Shown piece after piece: positions 22,047 through 30,267 of a DNA stretch of 64,000 bases; the first letter of the stretch is position 1, and every line of letters begins with the position of its first letter. The position numbers and the translations under genes are program-made. The notes under the pieces are model-generated. The model was not told the DNA's origin, did no database searches, and saw only the letters and a list, made by a program, of their open reading frames with translations. This DNA comes from Arctopsyche grandis (taxonomy: Eukaryota > Arthropoda > Insecta > Trichoptera > Hydropsychidae). The stretch spans positions 20,235,501 through 20,299,500 of the forward strand of contig NC_135359.1 of NCBI RefSeq assembly GCF_051622035.1. The letters run 5' to 3'.

Positions 22047-23075
22047 ATGATTTGCTATAAATGCAAAAGTGTTGTGTTGTTGACTAATTATGTGCTGTGC
22101 GAGCTTTGTGAAGAACCTTTCCACCATGATTGTGTGGGGATTTCGGAAACAAAATACAAAAAAATGACGTCAAAGAATAAGGAAAAATGGCGATGCGTTT
22201 CTTGCCGTATCCATCCTAACCCCCTTCCGCCGTCTCAGTCCTCATCACTAATGCTCAGTTCTCAAGATTCAGTCATCAGTCCTCAGCCATCTTTATTTGA
22301 TATACTTAATGAAATTAAATGCTTTCGAGCAGACTTTAATACCATGAAAAATGAGTTTGAAAACATAAAATCTGTAATCACAGACATAAACAATAAATTA
22401 TTCACAATAGAGGCTAAGTCTGATGAATTTGATGGGAGACTAACCACTGCTGAAAAGAAAATTTCCTGCTTTTCTGATGTAAATAAAGGTTTAATTGAGG
22501 CGCAAAATACTATTGTTGAACTGAAACAAGAAAACAATCTGCAAGATCAATTCTCTAGAAAAAACAATGTAGAAATATCCGGCATACCTATGAAAAAGGG
22601 TGAAAATCTAGTGTCTATATTATATGACTTATGTGCTGTCGTGGGTCACAAATTGTGCGACACAGATATTGACACCATACACCGTGTGCGGCCGTACCCG
22701 TCCCAGGGCGTTGCAGGTTCACAGCAACAGCAACAGCAACAGCGAGAGGGCAACAGCGATGTGAGTGTGCGCACGTCATCAGTGGTCGTACGGTTCACTC
22801 AGCGCCGTCGTAAGGAGCTGCTGATGGCGGCCGTGCGCGCCCGCCGCGGCATCACCACCAACGACATCAATATTCCAGGCCCGCCCACCACCCTATACGT
22901 CACGGATCACCTTACACCAACGAATAAATTATTATTGAAGCGAGCACGCCAATTGAAAACTGAATATAACTACGCCTACTTGTGGGTTAAAGATTGCAAG
23001 ATCATGATTAGAAAAAGTGCGAGCTCCAATATCATACAAATCTCAAAAGAATCAGATCTTTGCAAAATCAAATGA
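22047..23075 (+). CDS. Non-LTR retrotransposon ORF1: PHD finger, coiled coil, FP/L1-ORF1-like C-terminus
   Basis: 342 residues. The N-terminal C4HC3 PHD finger has ligands C3, C6, C18, C21, H26, C29, C50 and C53. A Ser/Pro linker and a coiled-coil stretch follow (about residues 90-185, ending IVELKQENNLQDQFSRKNN). Next is a canonical RNA-chaperone-like core (NVEISGIP, DIDTIHRVRPYP), interrupted by a short CAG-encoded poly-Gln. The C-terminal region resembles baculovirus FP25K/L1 ORF1 proteins (FTQRRRKELLMAAVRARRG, YVTDHLTPTNKLLLKRAR). The product binds element RNA in the particle. PHD-type ORF1 proteins are known from insect CR1-group elements. The frame is intact; its GC-rich segment at 22680-22900 contrasts with the AT-rich rest. 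Confidence 0.88.
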   Translation: MICYKCKSVVLLTNYVLCELCEEPFHHDCVGISETKYKKMTSKNKEKWRCVSCRIHPNPLPPSQSSSLMLSSQDSVISPQPSLFDILNEIKCFRADFNTMKNEFENIKSVITDINNKLFTIEAKSDEFDGRLTTAEKKISCFSDVNKGLIEAQNTIVELKQENNLQDQFSRKNNVEISGIPMKKGENLVSILYDLCAVVGHKLCDTDIDTIHRVRPYPSQGVAGSQQQQQQQREGNSDVSVRTSSVVVRFTQRRRKELLMAAVRARRGITTNDINIPGPPTTLYVTDHLTPTNKLLLKRARQLKTEYNYAYLWVKDCKIMIRKSASSNIIQISKESDLCKIK

Positions 23076-23460
23076 CTAAGTGCAATATTAAATTTTAATA
23101 ACCTAATAATTATCTATGCATTTATTGTCTACTGGTCTGCATCACATATTATAATGTATGTGCAAACAATTATGTACGTATGGCTATATAATTTATTATT
23201 TTTATTATTACTATATAACTATGCTATTTACATATATTTTACTCATAAACTAAAAAAGGTACGAGTTCATTTTTATATTTGTGTCCATGTATACCTTTGT
23301 ATTTCAACTGGTATCACCAAGGATGGTTTGCTTAATAATTCCATATCTTTATCTGTGTATGCAGTTATGTGTATGTTTATATGCATATATCTATTTTCAT
23401 TTATGCATATGGATATTTATATTTATATCACTACGTGCTCTATCTACTTCCTTTTTTACA

Positions 23461-26313
23461 ATGTCTTCTAATCGTCTTGTCATTTATTATCAAAATGTCA
23501 GAGGTCTCCGAACTAAATCTGACTCTTTTCTTCAAAATGTATTAGTTAATAATTATGATATTATCTGTCTATCAGAAACTTGGCTAAATGACTCATTCAT
23601 TAATAGTGAGTTTTTTGATGCCAGATATCAGGTGTTTCGACGTGACAGAGATTATTCTCTTCATAACCAAATATTTGGTGGTGGTGTAATCATAGCTGTG
23701 AAAAATAATCTACCCTCTGTCATTCAAAATAATTGGTTAACTTCCACAGAAGACCTTTGGATTACTATTACCACTAAATTTTTTAAACTAAATATCTGTA
23801 CTGTCTATATTCCTCCTGGTAATTCTCACCAAACTCTATTAGTTACCCATTTAAATAAAGTATCTGATCTAATAACCAATTATCCAGAGGATCGATTCAT
23901 TTTACTCGGTGATTACAATCTTCCCACTATTGATTGGACAAAATACGACTCAAATCTGCATCTATTTCCTTCCAATTGTATTAATTTTTCTTCCCTTTCC
24001 TTTACTCAATTCTTATCTTATAATAAACTTTATCAATACAATTATTTGTCAAATACTAATAATCGTATTCTTGACCTAGCTATTAGTAGTTTCCCCTTAT
24101 ATATTTCTCGTGCTGACTCTACGCTAATCCATGAAGATTCTCATCATTTATCCTTTTGCATCTCAATAATTTACAACAAATCTTCACCCTTGAATTATAA
24201 TTATAATAAAACTTTCCTCTTTAGAAAAGCTGACTATGCTACAATTATTCCAATTTTAAGCGATATCAATTGGAATTCACTTTTGTCCAATTTAAATATT
24301 GATTTAGCTTGTAAAAAATTTTACGATACCTTACAAAATATTATTGAATGCCACGTCCCTTTTACTCTTAAATCTAAACGTACCAAATATCCCCCTTGGT
24401 TTACATCGTCTCTTATTAAAATAATAAAAGAAAAAAACAAATTCCATAAAAAATTTAAAATTTATTCAAATCCCTTAGATTATCAAAGTTTTTCACTATT
24501 AAGAGCTCGAATTAAAAAATATTCTTTAATCTGCTTTAGAAATTATATTTCTCTTATTCAAAATAATATTAAAACTAATCCCAAATCATTTTGGTCATAT
24601 ATAAATTCAAAAAAAAATACCTCCTCTTCATATCCTTCCGTAATGTATTATGGAAATAAGTCGGCTTCACATGGTTCTGAAATCTGTACCATTTTTGCTG
24701 ACTATTTTGACTCCACTTTCAATAGTGATTCTACCATTAACCTTTCTATCTCTAATACAGATACTTCTTCTTGTAACTTATCTACTTTTCATTTTGACTT
24801 ATCTACTGTACTCAGTCACATCAACTCTCTCAATGTTAATCTTGGTGCGGGTTGTGATGGTTTGCCTTCTTTTTTCCTTGTTAAATGTGCTGTCCCATTA
24901 TCTCTTCCCATAACAATCCTTTTCAATCTTTCTATGTCGAACGGTAAATTTCCTGACTATTGGAAATTATCTTACATCACCCCTATTTTTAAAAAAGGTG
25001 ATAAGAATCTTATTGAGAATTACCGTCCTATATCTAAACTATCTGTCATTAGTAAAATCTTTGAAAAAATTATCTATAATTTCCTTTTCTCCAATTTCAA
25101 AAACTACATTATACCTGAACAACATGGTTTTTTTAAGGGGAGATCGGTAGAGACTAACCTGCTTAATTTCACTAGTACTCTCACATCTTATATGGACAAA
25201 CGAATCCAAATAGACGTCGTTTATACGGATTTCTCTAAAGCTTTTGATAAAATCAATCACAACCTTTTACTCAATAAACTTTGGTCCCTCGGAATCCGAG
25301 GAAATTTATTTCGTTGGATCTCTTCGTATATACTAAATCGTCACCAAATCATAATTCTCAATGGTTTTAGATCATCACTTAGACATATTCCTTCCGGTGT
25401 CCCACAAGGGTCGCATTTAGGTCCCTTATTCTTTTTACTCTATATTAATGATATCTCATACATCTTCAAACATTCCTTTATACTTCTTTACGCTGATGAT
25501 TTAAAAATTTACAAACCTATATACACCATAGACGATTGTCATAAGATACAAGAAGATCTAGATAGATTCTCTATATATTGTTTAAATAATGATCTTTTTA
25601 TTAATCTAGAAAAATGCTCTATTTTAAATTTCACTAGAAATAAGTCAATTATTACTAATCAATATCAATTAAATCATTCAATCCTTAACACGTCATCTTC
25701 TATTAAGGATCTTGGTGTAATACTCAATGATAAACTAGATTTCTCTGAACATATTTCTTTTATTACCAACAAAGCATTTAAATCTCTTGGATTCCTACTC
25801 CGCTCAACAAAACCCTTTAATGATCCTTACGTACTAAAATTACTTTATTTTTCCTTTGTAAGGTCTCACCTTGAATTTGCCTCAATTATCTGGTCACCTT
25901 TTTATTTATCCCATATTAATTGTATTGAGAAAGTTCAACTTAAATTTATTAAATCCTTACGCTACCTTTTTCCTACCTATACCCATTCTACTGTTTCCGA
26001 CATTTTAAAAATCCTTTCTTTTAACAATCTTTCTGTCAGGCGACGACATTCTGATGCTATATTCTTCTTTAAGCTCATAAATGGTTTCCTTGATTGTTCT
26101 GATTTACTGAATAAGGTTAATTTCAGAATCCCAGTTCGATACCCTAGACGCGTTGCACTCTTTTCACTTGATCCTTTCAATACTAATTCCCAAAAATATT
26201 TTTATCTGCAGCGCGTTTATCGTATGTTTAACGGAGAGCTGAATGAGGTTGATCTGTTTGGTATTTCCCTACATCAATTCAGGTCTAACATCAAGAGAAT
26301 CTTGACCGATTGA
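23461..26313 (+). CDS. Non-LTR retrotransposon ORF2: endonuclease and reverse transcriptase
   Basis: 951 residues from the ATG at 23461. The frame is open from 23281, but the extra 60 residues are hydrophobic and look like UTR. The N-terminal APE-like endonuclease has YYQNVRGLRTK, LSETWL, LGDYNLPTIDW, ILDLAIS and a final EDSHHLSF in place of the usual SDH. The reverse transcriptase motifs follow in order: NYRPISKLSVISKIFEK, QHGFFKGRSVETNLL, VYTDFSKAFDKINH, GVPQGSHLGPLFFLLYIND and the catalytic YADD. A C-terminal thumb-like region ends at 26313. It nicks target DNA and primes cDNA synthesis on it. No frameshift or stop is seen. Spacing from ORF1 is 385 bp, so internal or re-initiated translation is implied. 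Confidence 0.92.
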   Translation: MSSNRLVIYYQNVRGLRTKSDSFLQNVLVNNYDIICLSETWLNDSFINSEFFDARYQVFRRDRDYSLHNQIFGGGVIIAVKNNLPSVIQNNWLTSTEDLWITITTKFFKLNICTVYIPPGNSHQTLLVTHLNKVSDLITNYPEDRFILLGDYNLPTIDWTKYDSNLHLFPSNCINFSSLSFTQFLSYNKLYQYNYLSNTNNRILDLAISSFPLYISRADSTLIHEDSHHLSFCISIIYNKSSPLNYNYNKTFLFRKADYATIIPILSDINWNSLLSNLNIDLACKKFYDTLQNIIECHVPFTLKSKRTKYPPWFTSSLIKIIKEKNKFHKKFKIYSNPLDYQSFSLLRARIKKYSLICFRNYISLIQNNIKTNPKSFWSYINSKKNTSSSYPSVMYYGNKSASHGSEICTIFADYFDSTFNSDSTINLSISNTDTSSCNLSTFHFDLSTVLSHINSLNVNLGAGCDGLPSFFLVKCAVPLSLPITILFNLSMSNGKFPDYWKLSYITPIFKKGDKNLIENYRPISKLSVISKIFEKIIYNFLFSNFKNYIIPEQHGFFKGRSVETNLLNFTSTLTSYMDKRIQIDVVYTDFSKAFDKINHNLLLNKLWSLGIRGNLFRWISSYILNRHQIIILNGFRSSLRHIPSGVPQGSHLGPLFFLLYINDISYIFKHSFILLYADDLKIYKPIYTIDDCHKIQEDLDRFSIYCLNNDLFINLEKCSILNFTRNKSIITNQYQLNHSILNTSSSIKDLGVILNDKLDFSEHISFITNKAFKSLGFLLRSTKPFNDPYVLKLLYFSFVRSHLEFASIIWSPFYLSHINCIEKVQLKFIKSLRYLFPTYTHSTVSDILKILSFNNLSVRRRHSDAIFFFKLINGFLDCSDLLNKVNFRIPVRYPRRVALFSLDPFNTNSQKYFYLQRVYRMFNGELNEVDLFGISLHQFRSNIKRILTD

Positions 26314-26857
26314 TTCATTTTTTCTTCTATTCTATTTTTCCAATATTTCCATTATTTTTATACTTTAGTTTAGTTATGTAATGTGCTATTTAATCATATT
26401 ATAGCTTTCATTCCTTTCCATTTCATTTGTTTATTTTGTATTTACCTTTTTCATTTGTTTTTTATATTTGTAAATTTCAATTTCTTCTTATATTCTATCT
26501 TATAACCTTTTCCAATTATTTTAATACTATAGTTTAATTATGCAATGTACTACATATTTTGTCATGCCTTAATTCTTTACTTTTTAATTTGTTTTCCTTA
26601 TATTTATCTTTTTCATTTTTGTAAAAATCTATTATTGGACTCGGGTGTTACATATATTATTTATTTACTTTTTGTGTTTTTTATACCTATCTCTGTACAT
26701 CCTGTCTGTTGATTTTTCAATTAATAAAATAAAATAAAAAATAAAAAAATAACTGTCATACTAACGAGAACTCGAGTGCCAAATATTCCGTATTCGCGAT
26801 TTTCTTGGCAAAAATTGTCTTTTGGGCAATCGCAATGTGACTAATAATCCAATTACC

Positions 26858-27171
26858 ATCTGATATAAATGCAATGTACTTTGCAGATGAGTTGGCAGTT
26901 CTGTACACATTAATAGAAAAAAATGGCCCCAAGGGCAATTTTGGGCTGAATATTAAATTTTGTTTACACTGCCAATATCGGTTGCAAGTGGCGAAAGAAG
27001 TCTTTCCATTGACTCAAGATAGATTTAGTGGATTGGCTATGATGGCTATCTAACTTGATATGTGGAATAAATTATGCCTTAAAGAACTCTTATGAAATTT
27101 TGTCGAAAAAAAATGAGACGAAAATTTTTCAATTGAAAATTGCTTTATCTACATATGTACGTAGTAACAAC
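26858..27171. other. AT-rich intergenic DNA, nothing seen
   Basis: No gene, TIR or repeat could be supported here. Confidence 0.5.
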
Positions 27172-27175
27172 AGAT

Positions 27176-27630
27176 TGTAGGAATATAGCACAACTTGTGC
27201 TATTCCGAATCAAACCCAGTGATCTCATATATTTCACAACAATACACAAGTCTTTCGATGGCATCATCATCGCTCCTGTACAAACAGGCGGAACTAATCT
27301 CGCCTGGAATTAAACGATTTAACTTGATCGTTAAACGAACGACATCCAGACGTGATGTCATCATACAACTACAACACGCGACCTGAAGACAAAGACATCT
27401 GCACACGGCACGCATCGAACTACAATGTATATAAACCGACCGCACCAGCTCCAGATGCCAGAGTGAACCTCTGCAGTTCAGCCAGCTCACTTTTCCGAAG
27501 CTGAGTGACTAGCTTCTTCGTACATACAATAACTCTTGTATCAACTGAACATAAATAAACGATCCTCTTACAAACACAATAGTGTTTTCATAGGCTGGAA
27601 TACGGGCAACATATCTTCCCGCGTACTACA
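27176..27630 (+). mobile_element. Solo LTR 1 (455 bp), gypsy-like
   Basis: Starts TGTAGGAATATAGC and ends ACTACA, giving TGTAG..CTACA termini. It is flanked by the 4-bp duplication AGAT (27172-27175 and 27631-27634). Promoter-like TATATAAACC lies at about 27428, and AATAAACGATCC, a poly(A) signal, lies downstream. These mark U3, R and U5 in order. No second LTR or internal region is adjacent, so it is a solo LTR left by recombination. A 4-bp duplication fits Ty3/gypsy elements. Confidence 0.8.
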
Positions 27631-28004
27631 AGATTTTTTTTTACGTCAATAATATCTATGTATATTTTATCTGATACAATGTTTCAAATAAGATAACAAC
27701 AGAACATGAAATTTGATTCAATATACCGAAAGCTTCATCTTAATCTTAAACAGATGTTTAGTACGTGGGACAGGTGTGTTGACCGTGTCCCGGTCTAAGA
27801 AAACACCGTTTGTGTTTGTAAGAGGATCGTTTATTTTTGTTCAATTGTTACAATGGTTATTGTACGTACGAAGAAGTTGAGCTTCGGAGAAGTGAGCTGG
27901 TTGAACTCTAGAGGTTCACTCTGGTGTCTGGAGCTGCTGCGTCGACTTATATACGTTCTGGCTTGAAGCGTGCCGTGTACAGATGCTTTGTCTTCGTCTT
28001 TAAG

Positions 28005-28110
28005 ACACGTGTTTTATCCGTGTGTTGACCTGTTTTCGAGGCACGTGTTTTCAGGACACGTGTGTTGATCTGTTTTCGGGGCGCGTGTTTTATAGCTATG
28101 GCATCGTTTG
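28005..28110. repeat. Short tandem array, 36-40 bp units
   Basis: Two and a half units, each carrying CACGTGTTTT followed by GTGTTGACCTGTTTTCG or GTGTTGATCTGTTTTCG. It sits in the middle of solo LTR 2. A further CAGGACACGTGTTAAGG piece lies at 28295-28312, after the LTR fragment, so the fragment seems to have landed inside the array. Confidence 0.6.
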
Positions 28111-28118
28111 CTTTATAC

Positions 28119-28253
28119 TATGGGGATGAACGAATGAGACGACTGGCATGTTAATGCACGTGTTTATTATATGACAGCTAAAGGCAGAGTGAGTAGTGGC
28201 TCTCCGAACCCAGCCGAGTTGGTTCCCACTCGCAGGAAGGCAACCAAACTCGT
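28119..28253 (-). mobile_element. Truncated LTR of the TRIM-like element
   Basis: Matches the 163-bp LTRs at 13628-13790 and 14573-14735 from TATGGGGATGAACGAATGAG to CAACCAAACTCG, with scattered differences. It lacks the final TATACGACATGGT-side terminus. It is therefore an older, partial copy of the same family. Confidence 0.75.
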
Positions 28254-28307
28254 TCATTTAAGAATGCGGTCGTGTGCCACGTGTAAACGTCTTTCAGGAC
28301 ACGTGTT

Positions 28308-28528
28308 AAGGTCTGTCCATACCTATCCAGCACAACCCGTATCCTGCAGGTGTCCTGCAAGTGCGGATAGTATTCTTTGGTACATTATATGGACGTATTC
28401 ATACTCCATTCGCGCATGCGCATTTACGCATTCATGCGCGTCCATATATAATGTACTAAAGAATACTGTCCGTACTTGCAGGATACTTGCAGGATTCGGG
28501 TCGTGCTGGATAGGTATGAACAGACCTT
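28308..28528. mobile_element. Palindromic MITE, TIR AAGGTCTG (221 bp)
   Basis: The left arm starts AAGGTCTGTCCATACCTATC; the complement of the right arm starts AAGGTCTGTTCATACCTATC. The arms stay complementary for about 85 bp, through CAGCACAACCCGTATCCTGC and AGTATTCTTTGGTACATTAT, leaving only a short loop. It is related by its ends to the 806-bp element at 12281-13086 and would fold into a long hairpin. Confidence 0.8.
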
Positions 28529-28819
28529 TACAGTTTCCTGATGAGATCACTGTTGGGTTTCGTTCGTTTTACGATCGAGCGATGAACTCTTTCTTCTGGA
28601 ACGGTCAAAGGGGACGTTGCCCTTGAGTTATGCATGTTTGTACAGGAACGATGATGATTGGTGTGAAATGTATGAGATCACTGGTTTTGATCCGTAATAG
28701 CACAAGTTGTGTTATATTCCTACAGATGTATCCATATTTGGATCTTCGTATAAATTTAACTTGAAGTTAAATCACCACCCGTTGAAACCAACGGGCACAA
28801 TAGTAGTAGAGGAATAGAT

Positions 28820-29000
28820 TGCAGAGCGCGCTGTTTGAGAGACGGCCCCGGCGCAGCGGCGGTGACAGCGGGCGGCCGTGGCGATGGGCGCTTAGCCCTC
28901 CGCCCCCCGCCCCCGCCCCGCCCCGCCCCGCAGCCCCGCGCACCCATGGCGGCTCCAGCACATCACGTGTATGTCTATGAAGGCTCGACTCGAAGCCCTC
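28820..29000 (+). promoter_or_regulatory. GC-rich CpG-type promoter island of the Aster gene
   Basis: A block with repeated CCCGCCCC and CCGCC words in otherwise AT-rich DNA. It contains the proposed initiator ATG (28946) of the GRAMD1/Aster gene, and I see no TATA box. Runs of CCCGCCCC are GC-box (Sp/KLF-like) words. A role as promoter is inferred from position and composition. Confidence 0.5.
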
Positions 29001-30216
29001 GACTCCCCTCACCTCACCTCCCCCCTCCCCACTTCGCCTGCCCTCTTCTCATTTGGTATTTTAATTCGTGCCAATTTCGCAAACCGATTTATTCCCTCCA
29101 CTTTATTTTCAGGTCATCATTACACAAAGTCATTCCTTTGTTGCTCTCCTTCTGTCAAACGTGTCACTAGAATTGCACATTCACATAAACCATATGAACG
29201 ATTGTTATCGCAATTTTCGGAAATTAGACCTGCATCAGGTTGCCCAACTGCTCGCCCAATGCTATAGATTTTCATTGAACGATTAATGACAATGAAATAA
29301 AACAATTTACTTGTGAATTTCATTATAAATTTTCTTCTTGGAAATACTCGCTATGAGAAATTGGATTAATTGATGAAATAATCAAAATTTACATATACTC
29401 GAAATGTTGGAATTATATAAACTTTGCTATTCCGTTTATATTTAGTTATTTTCAGCGCAAGTCTTGAAACAAAAGAAAAATTATAAACGCCAATACTATT
29501 GATAACATCTAGAATGTTTTAGAATTTTTCAAAAATATATTTAAATACCAATTTATAATTGAAATAACATCGAATTGAAACAAATATTGTACAATTTGTA
29601 AACTACTATCAATAATTTTATTTTTTGCTTATTTATAAATATTCACTATCATTTTGCAAAAATGAAGATAAGATAAACGCATAGATTCATTTAAAAAATA
29701 AGATTAAAATGTTCGTTTGTGGCAAAAAAGGGCTACACTGTCTGGTACAAAAGACTTATCTTAAAAATAATCTTATCTTTTTATTATTTACGTAATAGCA
29801 AATAAGATGCTTAGCTCGTGTGATTCATAAACAACAAACTGTTATGTAGCAATAAATTGCAAACATGCATTTTAGTGTGTTTGCACTCTCAAATTTGATA
29901 TACATGCATATGTATGTATGTACACCGAATGATAAATCCTTGATTATGAAATGAACTTCAGTCGAGTATATTTTTATTTCGAGTGCATTATTTTTGAACA
30001 TGTTTGGTTAATACTTTTAACAATGTGAGTTTTATAATAATGCTAATATAAATAATCATTAAAAATACACCATTTAATCTGTATTCAATATTTGATGTAT
30101 TTGACATACTGTTATTTTTCTTTTCTATCATTTTTACTCCAGCCATGGATATGGCTCGACCGATATTTTTATCATTGTACTGTGTATTTGTGTCGTTTAA
30201 ATGAAATGATCTATTT

Positions 30217-30267
<51 letters not shown>

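Larger units (their letters stand above)
21549..26755 (+). mobile_element. Full-length non-LTR retrotransposon (CR1/jockey-like), 5207 bp
   Basis: Bounded by a perfect 12-bp target duplication, TCATACTAACGA (21537-21548 and 26756-26767). It has a 5' leader with long A-rich runs (21774-21819), two intact ORFs, a T-rich 3' UTR and a tail of TAAAA-type units ending at 26755. A complete 5' end, open ORFs and a mismatch-free target duplication argue for a recent, possibly still mobile copy. A 12-bp duplication and an A-rich tail fit jockey-like priming better than classic CR1. Confidence 0.9.
21453..26857. mobile_element. Fold-back MITE, family C, copy 3, split by a retrotransposon
   Basis: The left half (21453-21548, starting GGTCCGGTGATTATTGG) and right half (26756-26857, ending CCAATTACC) together align over their length with the intact copy at 46623-46808. 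They share ATCTGGCAGCCGAAAAGTCC on the left and TGCCAAATATTCCGTATTCG (intact copy ..TTGTGTATTCG) on the right. The break lies exactly at the duplicated 12-bp word that flanks the 5.2-kb element. Confidence 0.8.
27757..28724 (-). mobile_element. Solo LTR 2, inverted relative of LTR 1, with two insertions
   Basis: On the minus strand it starts TGTAGGAATATAACACAA at 28724. It carries the same TATA, AATAAACGATCC and AACACAA landmarks as LTR 1 and ends ..GTACTAAA. Its own 4-bp duplication is GATG (27753-27756 and 28725-28728), so it is a separate insertion and not an inverted duplication. It is enlarged to 968 bp by a partial copy of the TRIM-like LTR (about 28119-28253), a short tandem array of ACACGTGTTTT words (about 28005-28110) and a palindromic MITE (28308-28528). 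Confidence 0.75.

Noticed and set aside
23281-23460. Hydrophobic 60-residue N-terminal extension of ORF2
   Set aside because: The endonuclease domain starts right after the ATG at 23461; the upstream part is AT-rich UTR-like sequence.
27757-28724. LTR 1 and LTR 2 as the two arms of one inverted element
   Set aside because: Each has its own 4-bp target duplication and full LTR termini, so they are two insertions.
28835-29170. Pro-rich open frame in the GC island
   Set aside because: Low-complexity translation of a CpG promoter. Only the ATG at 28946 is used in my Aster model, by splice phase.
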